From Holosporales bacterium (lineage in GTDB: Bacteria > Pseudomonadota > Alphaproteobacteria > BNTO01): 21,338 nt of DNA. Made by a program: the position numbers and the translations under genes. The stretch is taken from assembly GCA_031270515.1 (NCBI GenBank), contig JAISXM010000081.1, forward strand, positions 1 through 21,338, read 5' to 3'. The notes under the pieces were generated by a model. The model did not search any database. It was not told where the DNA came from and worked only from the letters and a program-made list of their open reading frames with translations. Below, piece after piece: positions 1 through 7,349 of this stretch (position 1 is the first letter of the stretch; each line of letters begins with the position of its first letter).

Positions 1-24
1 TGTTTTTACGGCACAACCGTAAGA

Positions 25-675
25 ATGTTGAACTTTTTATATCCCGGATGGTCTGATAGGGATCCTCAAGAGTGCTTTGATCACCCAATCCTTGCAGACG
101 CTCGTGTAGAGGTCATTTCAGAACGACCCCTTTCTAGAGTAACACCACGCCGTGCGGAAGCTCGTGCAGAAGCACCGTTGAAACAACTCACTTATGAAGG
201 GGCACCAAGCCGTGCAGAAGCCAGCGCAGAAGCCAGCGAAGAAGCACCCGCCAGTTTGGCCCCACCACCACGTTTCGAGGAAGAAGCACCCGCCAGTTTG
301 GCCCCACCAGCACGTTTCGAGGAAGAAGCTCCCGCCAGTTTGGCAGCGTCCTCAGTTAGTATTGATGCAAAAGCCAGTACAGAACAAACCCGTGAAGAAA
401 AGACTTCAGGAGAAAACCCCCGTTCTGGGAAAAAACATCATCCTGGAGGAAAGACTTTAGGAAAAAAACATCATTCTGGAGGAACGACTCCAGGAGAAAA
501 CCCCCATTCTGGGAAAAAACATCATTTTGGAGGAAAGACTTTAGGAGAAAACCCCCGTTCAGGAGGAAAGACCCATTCAGGAGGAAACCCCCGTTCTTGG
601 AAAAAACATCATTCTAGAGGAAAGACTTCAGGAGAAAACCTAGAGGAAAGACTTCAGGAGAAAACCCCCGTTTAG
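25..675 (+). CDS. Repeat-rich low-complexity protein, 5' end possibly outside the window
   Basis: I do not recognise a family. The frame is open from base 1, so the ATG at 25, which has no convincing ribosome binding site, may be internal and the protein may begin upstream. As read it has 216 residues. The first half is Ala/Glu/Pro-rich and holds a 42-bp (14-residue) tandem repeat at 238-279 and 280-321 with a partial third at 322-345; each repeat reads EEAPASLAPP(P/A)RFE. The second half is strongly basic, with irregular Gly/Lys/His/Asn repeats of the type GENPRSGKKHH and GGKTLG. No signal peptide or membrane segment is visible in the part seen. The last residues (about ERLQEKTPV) are the same DNA repeat read in a shifted frame, so the present stop at 673-675 is probably a frameshift product. 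The next gene, uppS, is 400 bp away behind two palindromic repeats. Confidence 0.5.
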   Translation: MLNFLYPGWSDRDPQECFDHPILADARVEVISERPLSRVTPRRAEARAEAPLKQLTYEGAPSRAEASAEASEEAPASLAPPPRFEEEAPASLAPPARFEEEAPASLAASSVSIDAKASTEQTREEKTSGENPRSGKKHHPGGKTLGKKHHSGGTTPGENPHSGKKHHFGGKTLGENPRSGGKTHSGGNPRSWKKHHSRGKTSGENLEERLQEKTPV

Positions 676-776
676 GAGGAAGCACCTCTTACGGAGAAAA
701 GACTTATTCTGGAGAACGCCATTCTGATGAACGCACCCTTTATGCAGGAAGAACCCAGTTTGGGAGGATGCAATAA
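651..776 (+). pseudogene. Out-of-frame continuation of the left-edge repeat protein
   Basis: Read from 651, one frame away from the main frame at that point, the DNA continues the same repeat as TSGENPRLGGSTSYGEK and runs on to a TAA at 774-776, ending in AGRTQFGRMQ. In the main frame the repeat word ACTTCAGGAGAAAAC starts at 625; its next occurrence starts at 651, 26 bp later, which is not a multiple of 3. The junction at 640/641 fits loss of 25 bp by recombination between repeat units. I infer that the intact gene ended at 776, about 33 residues further on. Confidence 0.45.
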
Positions 777-798
777 CAGAACTGAGTCTATCCCTACT

Positions 799-874
799 CC
801 CCATAACAAACAATTTGACGTTCGTTGTCTTACAAAGCTTCGACAATGGTAAAACTTCAAATTGTTTTTATGCC
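799..874 (-). repeat. Palindromic intergenic element, copy A
   Basis: Near-complete 76-bp copy in minus orientation. The reverse complement begins CATAAAAACAATTTGAA and carries the internal AAGCTTTGTAA and ACAACGAA blocks seen in copies G and K. Copy A plus its right flank (799-893) is repeated as copy B (894-985); both are followed by the word ATAGCTAAACC. Confidence 0.8.
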
Positions 875-893
875 CTGGATAGCTAAACCGACT

Positions 894-969
894 CCCCATA
901 ACAAACAAGTTGAAACTCGTTGTCATGCAAGACCTGGATGAGGATGAAACTTCAAATTGTTTTTATGGG
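894..969 (-). repeat. Palindromic intergenic element, copy B
   Basis: 76-bp copy in minus orientation, directly abutting the flank of copy A. The arms are CCCCATAACAAACAAGTTGA and TTCAAATTGTTTTTATGGG. It lies about 105 bp upstream of uppS. Confidence 0.8.
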
Positions 970-1075
970 CAGGAATAGCTAAACCTTATTGTGCTTGGGC
1001 ATAACACAGATTTCCACAAAATGCCTTAAATGATTGATCCCCGAGTTGTAACATCGTACCATCTAGCGTGGTTTA

Positions 1076-1879
1076 ATGCGCAACGAGACACACATGAATC
1101 AACTACAACCCGTGGAACATCCCGCTCTGATGCATCCCAACCGAACCATAGGCGCCACCCTCAATCCCTTGCCGGCGCACATTGCCATCATCCCTGACGG
1201 AAATTCGCGCTGGGCGAGGGCTCATGGGCGCCTTCCTGTGGACGGCTACAAGGCCGGCTTGCGTGTGCTCGAAAACATTGTCGAATACGCAGACAGCGTA
1301 GGCGTGCAATATCTAACCGCCTACTTCGCTTCGCGCGACAACATTATGAAGCGCGGTGCGGCGTGGTCTCGCGTTTTTTTTGAGTTTGCGCTTTCCACTA
1401 TAAAGCAATATTTCAACAAATCCGCCATAGATCGATACCAAGTCAAAATTATTGGCGATTTATCAAGCGTCCCAGATTTTGTGCGACACGAATTCGAGCA
1501 ACTAGTTGAGCGAACAAAAAATAACACCGGCTTAGTCTTTACCATTGCCATCGCATACACCGGCAAGTTTGAAATATTGCACGCCGTCAACACCCTCATC
1601 AAAAGTCGTGTGCGCGATGGCATAGACATGCCCGTTTCCGCCGAAGAGCTTGCGGCGCACATGGACTTGCACGGGATCCCGCCGCCGGAGCTGTTGATTC
1701 GCTCGTCTGGGCAACTTCGGCTTAGCGGCTTTTTGCTCTGGCACTTGGAGTACACCGAGCTTGCGTTCCCACAAGAGTTTTGGCCAGATTTTACGGTAGA
1801 ACGGTTCAAGGAGCTGCTTATGGATTACCAACTTCGGACGCGCACATTTGGAAGCGAAAGGTACGTGCAGCATGCGTGA
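1076..1879 (+). CDS. uppS: Isoprenyl (undecaprenyl) diphosphate synthase, cis-prenyltransferase
   Basis: Cytosolic cis-prenyltransferase that adds isopentenyl units to farnesyl diphosphate to make the undecaprenyl carrier of cell-wall synthesis. Family marks in order: HIAIIPDGNSRWA (residues 35-47, catalytic Asp41), GYKAG (57-61), the LLIRSSGQLRLSGFLLW block near the C-terminus, and EYTELAFPQEFWPDF. It has 267 residues against about 230-260 usually. The family core starts near residue 33, so the N-terminus carries an extension; a second ATG at 1094 is an alternative start, and neither has a strong ribosome binding site. Several normally invariant positions differ: Pro for Met before the Asp, Ser for Gly in DGNGRW, Tyr for His in GHKAG, Ile for Trp in the ENW motif, and Gln for Glu in RTSGE. 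The stop overlaps the likely cdsA start, a common pairing that suggests an operon. Confidence 0.9.
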   Translation: MRNETHMNQLQPVEHPALMHPNRTIGATLNPLPAHIAIIPDGNSRWARAHGRLPVDGYKAGLRVLENIVEYADSVGVQYLTAYFASRDNIMKRGAAWSRVFFEFALSTIKQYFNKSAIDRYQVKIIGDLSSVPDFVRHEFEQLVERTKNNTGLVFTIAIAYTGKFEILHAVNTLIKSRVRDGIDMPVSAEELAAHMDLHGIPPPELLIRSSGQLRLSGFLLWHLEYTELAFPQEFWPDFTVERFKELLMDYQLRTRTFGSERYVQHA

Positions 1880-2672
1880 ACGAACATCGATTTCGCGCGC
1901 GCTATCAGAAGTGATATTGCGAGCCAAAAGCTCAGTTATTCTTGTCGGCGTGTTGGTCACAGCGGTCCTTGCGGGCGGGGTGTATTTTTACGCATGCGCA
2001 TCAATAATAACGGGCGGCATCATATACGAGTGGATGCGAGCGAGCGGGCTAAAATATCGCCCCCTTGCGGCAATTGGGAGCGCCTCGTTGATGTTCATGT
2101 CCTTGTTGCAACTCCCCTGGAGCAACGCATGCGCCGCCGTGGCGTTCCTGGCGTACTTCTGGTGCAACCGAGACGCATTAAGCACAGTGTTGCGCGCGAG
2201 TGTCGTCGTTGTCGGGGCGGCATACATACTTGTCGCAATGCGCTTGCTGGGGATGCTCTACTGCACGCACGGCAAAATGTTCGTGTTGTGGATGTTCATG
2301 TGCATTTGGCTGACGGACACAGGTGCGTTCTTTGCAGGGCGCTACTTTAAAGGCGCGAAAATTGCGCCGAAGATCAGCCCAAATAAGGCGTGGTCTGGTT
2401 TTTTTGGCGGAGTCGGCACGTCGGTGCTGGTCGGCAGCTTTGTAGCGTCCTTTGTGGTGTCTCCAAATGTTTTGCACAAGGTGCCACTATTGGCGCTTGC
2501 AATTGCTACGTTCGGGACCGCAGGAGACCTGCTTGAGTCCGCGTGTAAGCGCTATTTTGGAGTAAAAGATATGGGGTCATTAATCCCAGGACATGGTGGG
2601 ATGGCGGACAGGTTTGACAGCACGCTGCTTGTAGCGATAGTGTGCAGTTTGATTTTTTGGCTGCAATCTTGA
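1872..2672 (+). CDS. cdsA: Phosphatidate cytidylyltransferase (CDP-diglyceride synthase)
   Basis: Integral membrane enzyme that makes CDP-diacylglycerol from phosphatidate and CTP, the precursor of phosphatidylglycerol and phosphatidylethanolamine. The C-terminal family signature is complete: SACKRYFGVKDMGSLIPGHG followed by GMADRFDS. Upstream lie several hydrophobic segments and the conserved WLTDTGAFFAGR and KISPNKAWSGFFGG motifs. I chose the ATG at 1872 (266 residues), which has AAAGG 10 nt upstream and overlaps the uppS stop by 8 nt; a TTG at 1848 would add eight residues. The overlap implies translational coupling with uppS. The gene is followed by palindromic copies C and D and faces the convergent secreted-protein gene. 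Confidence 0.93.
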   Translation: MRERTSISRALSEVILRAKSSVILVGVLVTAVLAGGVYFYACASIITGGIIYEWMRASGLKYRPLAAIGSASLMFMSLLQLPWSNACAAVAFLAYFWCNRDALSTVLRASVVVVGAAYILVAMRLLGMLYCTHGKMFVLWMFMCIWLTDTGAFFAGRYFKGAKIAPKISPNKAWSGFFGGVGTSVLVGSFVASFVVSPNVLHKVPLLALAIATFGTAGDLLESACKRYFGVKDMGSLIPGHGGMADRFDSTLLVAIVCSLIFWLQS

Positions 2673-2681
2673 TATGTACCG

Positions 2682-2758
2682 CCCCACAAGAACAACTTGA
2701 ATGTTTGTTGCATTGCAAGGCTTAGGTGATGATAAAAAATCAAATCGTTTTTATGGGG
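2682..2758 (-). repeat. Palindromic intergenic element, copy C
   Basis: 77-bp copy in minus orientation beginning 9 bp after the cdsA stop. The left arm is degenerate (CCCCACAAGAACAACTTGAA), the right arm is TCAAATCGTTTTTATGGGG. The inner block reads TATCATCACCTAAGCCTTG on the minus strand, close to copies G and K. Confidence 0.8.
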
Positions 2759-2770
2759 AGGTATTACTTA

Positions 2771-2845
2771 CCCATAAGAGCAATTTGAATGTTTGTATAA
2801 ATCAAAACCTTAATCCGTAACGAATTTCAAATCGTTTATTGTGGG
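2771..2845 (+). repeat. Palindromic intergenic element, copy D
   Basis: 75-bp copy in plus orientation, 12 bp after copy C and pointing the opposite way. The arms are CCCATAAGAGCAATTTGAA and TTTCAAATCGTTTATTGTGG, and the AACGAA block precedes the right arm. It lies between the convergent genes cdsA and the 2971-4302 gene. Confidence 0.75.
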
Positions 2846-2865
2846 AGCCTCGTTTTAGTAATGCC

Positions 2866-2886
2866 AGGGCGCGATTGGCGCGCCCT
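2866..2886. terminator. GC-rich hairpin between convergent genes, possible bidirectional terminator
   Basis: AGGGCGCG and CGCGCCCT form a perfect 8-bp stem with a 5-nt loop. No T-run follows on either strand, so it is not a textbook intrinsic terminator; the position between cdsA and the convergent gene is the main argument for the role. Confidence 0.35.
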
Positions 2887-2970
2887 ATAAGACCTGTTGC
2901 GAAAGCCGTTTTTGAATAGTTGATTCCTGCCGCGCAGAAGCAGCTTTAGTAACAGATCTATTAAAACCTA

Positions 2971-4302
2971 TCAAACATTAGACGACTGTATCCTAGCAAG
3001 CAGGTTAAGCACCGCTCTCATTGACGTGTTCATACGATGTTCAAATTCATCTACTCGTTCGGTTAGTGCTGATAGATCTGTACCCAGCGACTCCTGTCTA
3101 TAGATTAAGGTCGTAGCCAGTGCGGATATCTCTGCAGTCAACGACTCATGTCTCGTGGTTGAGATCGCATACACAGACTCACTTTCTGGTGCTACGCGCG
3201 CAATATCAAGAAATAAAGTGGCCGAATCAAAATTGGGCGCAGTCATTTCTCTTATTGTCCGACACTCAGCCAATATAGCATTTACATCAGTAAGCACACC
3301 CTCCATAGGATAACTATTTTCTCCAATGTCAACACTTTCTTCGGTAAAGTCTTCTACACGGCCATTATTATTGAAATTAACTATAGAAGGACTAATCTCC
3401 TTGCCCCAATCGGCAAGTATTGCGTAATATTGTTGTTTGTCATAAACAGTAATCCCAGGGTCAAATGCTACCCTAATCGCATTAGCTTTGTCTAAAAATC
3501 CGCTTATGTGGGAGAGAGAGAACGTTCCATCATGCGAAAATGTCACGCCTGGATACGCTGTATTAAAGTCATCTATGTGCCTATTTGTTTCGTCAATAGC
3601 GTCGCTGATGTCCAAATACGGTTGTAACGTTGTTCTAAAATTAGTGTCGTCGAGAACAGATATTGCGCGAACAAAAAGAGTATGCAATCGCTGGAATGAC
3701 TCTAACGTAAATGTTGACACGAATCTATGCAGGGACGACGCTTGGTGTGCCAATCCAGCGATTTGGCTGCTCAATAAATCAGTGTCTATTGCTTCTCCAC
3801 CAAGATCTATCGTCTCTTGTGAATATGCTCTATTTGCATACATTTGTAATGCATCTGTCTCGAATATCCCCAAATGTTCTGCCCCAGCAGTAGCAGTGCG
3901 ACTAAATCTGTGAATCAGATTACAATATTCTAGCTTGCTTTCTGGCGTACCTATTGGGTCCAATACAAACCTCATAGCGTTTGCAAGCTCTGATATCGCA
4001 CCATTAAATAATTCGGTAAATACAGGCGCCTCACCGTCTAACATTCTTACAGATGGGAACATAGCGTTAAATGCGTTAATAGACCTATTCAAGTTCTCAA
4101 TTGCCATATGCGCATCTAAAAATGGAGCAAAATAGTCCGCAATAAATGTTCCACCTACGCGGCTTCTATTAGTCAGAGCTATGTCTTGTTGTACATTTGG
4201 TGGGTAGCCTCCAGCTATTTGTGGTTGTTCCGTTGCGGAACACGTGCCCAGCCCCATCACCGAGGACAACATAGCTAAAACTTTAAAATTTGATTTTTTC
4301 AT
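2971..4302 (-). CDS. Secreted protein with two homologous halves, unknown function
   Basis: No family recognised. The start is taken at the ATG at 4302 (443 residues) because AGGAA lies 4-5 nt upstream; an ATG at 4317 would add five residues. The N-terminus MKKSNFKVLAMLSSVMGLG is a signal peptide, with likely cleavage near CSA-TEQ. A Cys is present there, but Thr before it makes a lipobox unlikely. Two related blocks follow (numbering from the ATG at 4317): residues about 72-218 and 240-375. They share IENLNRSINAFNAMFPSV against IDETNRHIDDFNTAYPGV, ANAMRFVLDP against ANAIRVAFDP, and ETIDLGGEA against ESVDIGENS. The last 50 residues look like a coiled coil. The acidic, mostly helical composition and the export signal suggest a periplasmic or released protein. 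It converges on cdsA and diverges from pnp. Confidence 0.75.
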   Translation of the reverse strand: MKKSNFKVLAMLSSVMGLGTCSATEQPQIAGGYPPNVQQDIALTNRSRVGGTFIADYFAPFLDAHMAIENLNRSINAFNAMFPSVRMLDGEAPVFTELFNGAISELANAMRFVLDPIGTPESKLEYCNLIHRFSRTATAGAEHLGIFETDALQMYANRAYSQETIDLGGEAIDTDLLSSQIAGLAHQASSLHRFVSTFTLESFQRLHTLFVRAISVLDDTNFRTTLQPYLDISDAIDETNRHIDDFNTAYPGVTFSHDGTFSLSHISGFLDKANAIRVAFDPGITVYDKQQYYAILADWGKEISPSIVNFNNNGRVEDFTEESVDIGENSYPMEGVLTDVNAILAECRTIREMTAPNFDSATLFLDIARVAPESESVYAISTTRHESLTAEISALATTLIYRQESLGTDLSALTERVDEFEHRMNTSMRAVLNLLARIQSSNV

Positions 4303-4412
4303 ATGATTCCTATTCATAATTCACTCTATTAAACAATTATCTCCAAGTCCTATTCTGGCATACAATTTATTAAAAAAACGTTAAGGCAGGTGTTTATATT
4401 GCGCTGTTAAGT

Positions 4413-4436
4413 AAAAATTCAAATTGTTTTTATGGG
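4413..4436 (-). repeat. Half copy of the palindromic element, copy E
   Basis: Only one arm is present: AAAAATTCAAATTGTTTTTA followed by TGGG. No partner arm is found within 100 bp to the left. Confidence 0.65.
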
Positions 4437-4672
4437 TGGGTCTGTGATCACCTAGCGGTGCGTTCCTTTTGTGAATTTGGGCGTAAACTACAGGCGCATT
4501 CTTCGTGCGAATGTAGTAGTATTATACAATGTAGTGAGTGTAATGGGCGACTGCGGTTGCGTAGTCGGATGTTCGTCATTAACGTAGAGTGCCTGTCTGT
4601 GTGGTTTTAGGCGGATTGTTAACGCTGGTTTGTGTTAATGGTTTGCCTTGAAAAAATGTGCCAATGGAAAAA

Positions 4673-4714
4673 GGCATAGGAGCAAGGGCATAGGAGCAAG
4701 GGCATAGGAGCAGG
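4673..4714 (+). repeat. 14-bp tandem repeat, three units
   Basis: GGCATAGGAGCAAG occurs at 4673-4686 and 4687-4700, with a one-base variant at 4701-4714, about 115 bp upstream of the pnp ATG. Confidence 0.9.
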
Positions 4715-4829
4715 GGCAGAGCAGTGGCGGTGAATGCAGAAGCGAGATGCCGCCGCGCAGGTGCAGGGTATGCAGCTGGGTGTGTGCTGTTTTTTGTAGG
4801 AATGTTTGAAAAAAGGAAAATAGAAGTAA

Positions 4830-7133
4830 ATGACGAACTCATTTTTTAAGATTCACAGAGAAGAAGTTGAATACGCAGGAAAAACACTTGTATTAGAGAC
4901 AGGGCATATTGCCAGGCAAGCCGACGGCGCTGTGTTGGTGACATACGGTGGCACCGTCGTGCTCTGTACCGCGGTCGCCGCAAAAAAGGCGAACCCTGCG
5001 GCGGATTTCTTCCCATTGACTGTACATTATCAAGAAAAGATGTACGCATCCGGCAGGATCCCATGCGGCTTTGTGAAGCGCGAAGGCAAGCCATCCGAGC
5101 GCGAAACCTTGACGTCAAGGCTAATAGATCGCCCCATTCGTCCTTTATTTCCAGAAAATTTTTTCAATGAAGTACAGATTATTTGCACAGTTGTCTCGCA
5201 TGATAAAGAGAACAGCTCAGACATTCCCGCCATAATTGGCGCATCTGCGGCGCTTGCAATTTCGGGGGTTCCGTTCCTGGATATAGTATGTGCTGCACGT
5301 GTTGGCTACATTAATGGGGAATACATCCTCAATCCAAGCGTCGACGAAATAAAAGCCACCAAGCTTGATTTGGTCGTCGCAGGCACAAGGGATGGCGTAC
5401 TCATGGTCGAGTCCGAGGCGGCGCAACTAAGCGAGCGCATTATGCTGGATGCTGTGAAGTTCGGGCATGCGAGTTTTGCTCCCGTGATCGACGCAATCGA
5501 GCACTTGAAGGCATCCGTGGGCAACCCCGCGTGGGCGGATGTGCCTGAGTTGCAAAAGTACGAGGAGATAAAGCAGCGTGTTGCGAACTCTGTTGGGAAG
5601 GACATAATTGCTGCGTATGAGATAAAAGAAAAGCTGCCACGTCATAATGCAATCGCGCAGTGTAAGGATAGTTTTTTTGCTCAGTCAGCAGAAGAGGACG
5701 TTCCATTACTAAAGAGAGCATTTGACGAGTTTGAGTACAACTTGTTGCGGTCGAATATACTCGACCAGGGAAAGCGTGTCGACGGCCGAGCGCTGGACGA
5801 AGTGCGTCCTATTTGCTGCGAAGTGGGCGTTTTGCCACGGACGCATGGGAGCGCCTTGTTTACGCGAGGAGAGACGCAGGCGTTGGTGGTTACGACTTTA
5901 GGGGCTGCGGATGACGAGCAGCTTGTGGATAGCTTGATTGGAGACTATAAGGAAAATTTCCTCATGCACTACAACTTCCCCCCGTATGCGGTGGGCGAGA
6001 CTGGGCGCATGTCTTCTCCTGGCAGAAGGGAGATCGGGCATGGGCGCCTTGCGTGGCGTGCGTTGCATTCGCTGGTGCCGAGCAAGACGGAGTTCCCGTA
6101 TACGGTCCGCGTGGTTTCTGAGGTGACGGAGTCCAATGGGTCTTCTTCTATGGCGACGGTTTGCGGGGCGTCGTTGGCGCTGATGGATGCGGGGGTGCCG
6201 ATTAAGCAAACCATTGCCGGCATTGCGATGGGGTTGGTTAAAGAGGGCGATAAGTTTGCTGTGTTGACGGATATTCAAGGGGATGAAGATCACCTCGGAG
6301 ACATGGACTTTAAAGTGGCAGGAACAAAAGATGGAATTACTGCACTTCAAATGGATATAAAAATCACGAGTATTACATTTGAAATTATGGCAATTGCACT
6401 TGAGCAAGCTCACAAGGGGCGCATTCATATTGCAGAGCAAATGAACGACTCTATATCGAAGTCGAGGCCAGAGTTGAGCAAGTTTGCCCCGCAAATCATG
6501 GGCATACAAATTGACAAGGACAAAATCCGGGAACTAATTGGACCTGGGGGGAAGGTCATTCGGGAGATTTGCGACACGACGGGAACGAAGATTGATATTG
6601 CGGATGACGGTAAGGTCTCTGTTTTTGGCTCGGATCAGGCGGCGTTGGCGCGGGCTATGGGGATGATCAACGACATTGTTGGCGATCCAGAAGTTGGGCA
6701 AGTGTATACGGGGCCTGTGGTGAAAATCACAGACTTTGGGGCGTTTGTTAATTACTTTGGTAGCCGCGACGGATTGGTGCACATAAGCGAGATTTGCGAG
6801 GGGCGGGTCGAGCGAGTGGAAGATGTGCTGCGCGAGGGGGATATCGTGAAGGTGGTGCTCCTTGGGATCGATAGCCGAACGAGGAAGGCGCGCCTGAGTA
6901 TAAAGGCAGTCGGTGGCGGTGCTCGTCCAAAGCCAAGACCTGATGATGCCCGGGGCGATGATCGCCGGGGCGATGATCGTCGGGGTGACCGGGGCGGTGA
7001 CCGCGGTGGTGACCGGGGCGATGATCGCCGGGGTGACCGGGGCGGTGACCGCGGTGGTGACCGCAGCGATAGAGGCGACCGTCCTCGTCGCGACAGAGAT
7101 GATAGTAACGGACGCCCCGGAAAGAGATGGTAG
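4830..7133 (+). CDS. pnp: Polyribonucleotide nucleotidyltransferase (PNPase) with an RGD/RGG-rich tail
   Basis: Trimeric 3'-5' phosphorolytic exoribonuclease of RNA decay, cytosolic. Of 767 residues, RNase PH domain 1 spans about 13-145, an alpha-helical linker 150-300, RNase PH domain 2 about 315-530, KH about 555-615 (GPGGKVIREI at 571-580) and S1 about 623-692. Active-site residues are kept: Ser439/440, and Asp487, Asp493 and Lys495 in DEDHLGDMDFK, which match E. coli Asp486, Asp492 and Lys494. The tail from about 705 is built of RGDDR/RGGD repeats and makes the protein longer than the usual 690-710; a 48-bp block at 6981 is repeated at 7029. The tail is charged and RGG-like, so RNA or partner binding is a reasonable guess. 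AAGGA lies 12 nt before the ATG. In many bacteria pnp follows rpsO; here rpsO is absent and a secreted-protein gene diverges from it. Confidence 0.97.
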   Translation: MTNSFFKIHREEVEYAGKTLVLETGHIARQADGAVLVTYGGTVVLCTAVAAKKANPAADFFPLTVHYQEKMYASGRIPCGFVKREGKPSERETLTSRLIDRPIRPLFPENFFNEVQIICTVVSHDKENSSDIPAIIGASAALAISGVPFLDIVCAARVGYINGEYILNPSVDEIKATKLDLVVAGTRDGVLMVESEAAQLSERIMLDAVKFGHASFAPVIDAIEHLKASVGNPAWADVPELQKYEEIKQRVANSVGKDIIAAYEIKEKLPRHNAIAQCKDSFFAQSAEEDVPLLKRAFDEFEYNLLRSNILDQGKRVDGRALDEVRPICCEVGVLPRTHGSALFTRGETQALVVTTLGAADDEQLVDSLIGDYKENFLMHYNFPPYAVGETGRMSSPGRREIGHGRLAWRALHSLVPSKTEFPYTVRVVSEVTESNGSSSMATVCGASLALMDAGVPIKQTIAGIAMGLVKEGDKFAVLTDIQGDEDHLGDMDFKVAGTKDGITALQMDIKITSITFEIMAIALEQAHKGRIHIAEQMNDSISKSRPELSKFAPQIMGIQIDKDKIRELIGPGGKVIREICDTTGTKIDIADDGKVSVFGSDQAALARAMGMINDIVGDPEVGQVYTGPVVKITDFGAFVNYFGSRDGLVHISEICEGRVERVEDVLREGDIVKVVLLGIDSRTRKARLSIKAVGGGARPKPRPDDARGDDRRGDDRRGDRGGDRGGDRGDDRRGDRGGDRGGDRSDRGDRPRRDRDDSNGRPGKRW

Positions 7134-7178
7134 AACGATACCCAAGCCACTTCTGGAAGTGCAGCGGAAGATGAAACT

Positions 7179-7222
7179 GACCGACTCAATGCGCAGATTA
7201 GACCGACTCAAGCGCGGATTGA
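7179..7222 (+). repeat. 22-bp tandem duplication behind pnp
   Basis: GACCGACTCA-A-TGCGCAGATTA at 7179-7200 is followed by a diverged copy at 7201-7222. The second copy leads into TTGAGC (7219-7224) with GCTCAA 12 bp further on, a weak 6-bp hairpin without a T-run that may help end pnp transcription. Confidence 0.6.
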
Positions 7223-7253
7223 GCTGATAATCTTCGGCTCAATTCGGAAGTGG

Positions 7254-7277
7254 CGAAACAAATCGTTTGTTATGGGG
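7254..7277 (+). repeat. Half copy of the palindromic element, copy F
   Basis: The right arm only: GAAACAAATCGTTTGTTATG, then GGGG and GCCC. The same GGGGGCCC edge is found at copy G. It lies between the convergent pnp and Sel1 genes. Confidence 0.55.
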
Positions 7278-7349
7278 GCCCGGCATAGGCGACGTTATAC
7301 ATTAGCGCGTCGTCGGTTCGCACTAAGGTTGCTTAGCAAATCCATATTC

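Larger units (their letters stand above)
4303..4829. other. Non-coding gap between the divergent secreted-protein gene and pnp
   Basis: No convincing gene in about 527 bp. It holds the half palindromic element E (4413-4436), a possible weak pnp promoter (TTCGTG at 4502-4507 and TACAAT at 4525-4530, 17-bp spacer) and three 14-bp tandem repeats (4673-4714). An open frame on the minus strand at 4579-4842 overlaps the pnp start and has no family or codon support. Confidence 0.5.

Noticed and set aside
194..460. Alternative frame with KKHPPVWPHHHVS repeats
   Set aside because: A shifted reading of the 42-bp repeat inside the longer left-edge frame.
4579..4842. 87-residue minus-strand frame upstream of pnp
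   Set aside because: It overlaps the pnp start, its Ala/Pro-rich part comes from the 14-bp tandem repeat, and no family or ribosome binding site supports it.
5898..7211. Long minus-strand frames opposite pnp
   Set aside because: Antisense shadows of pnp; the apparent Ala/Val/Ser/Pro repeats come from the RGD-coding tail.
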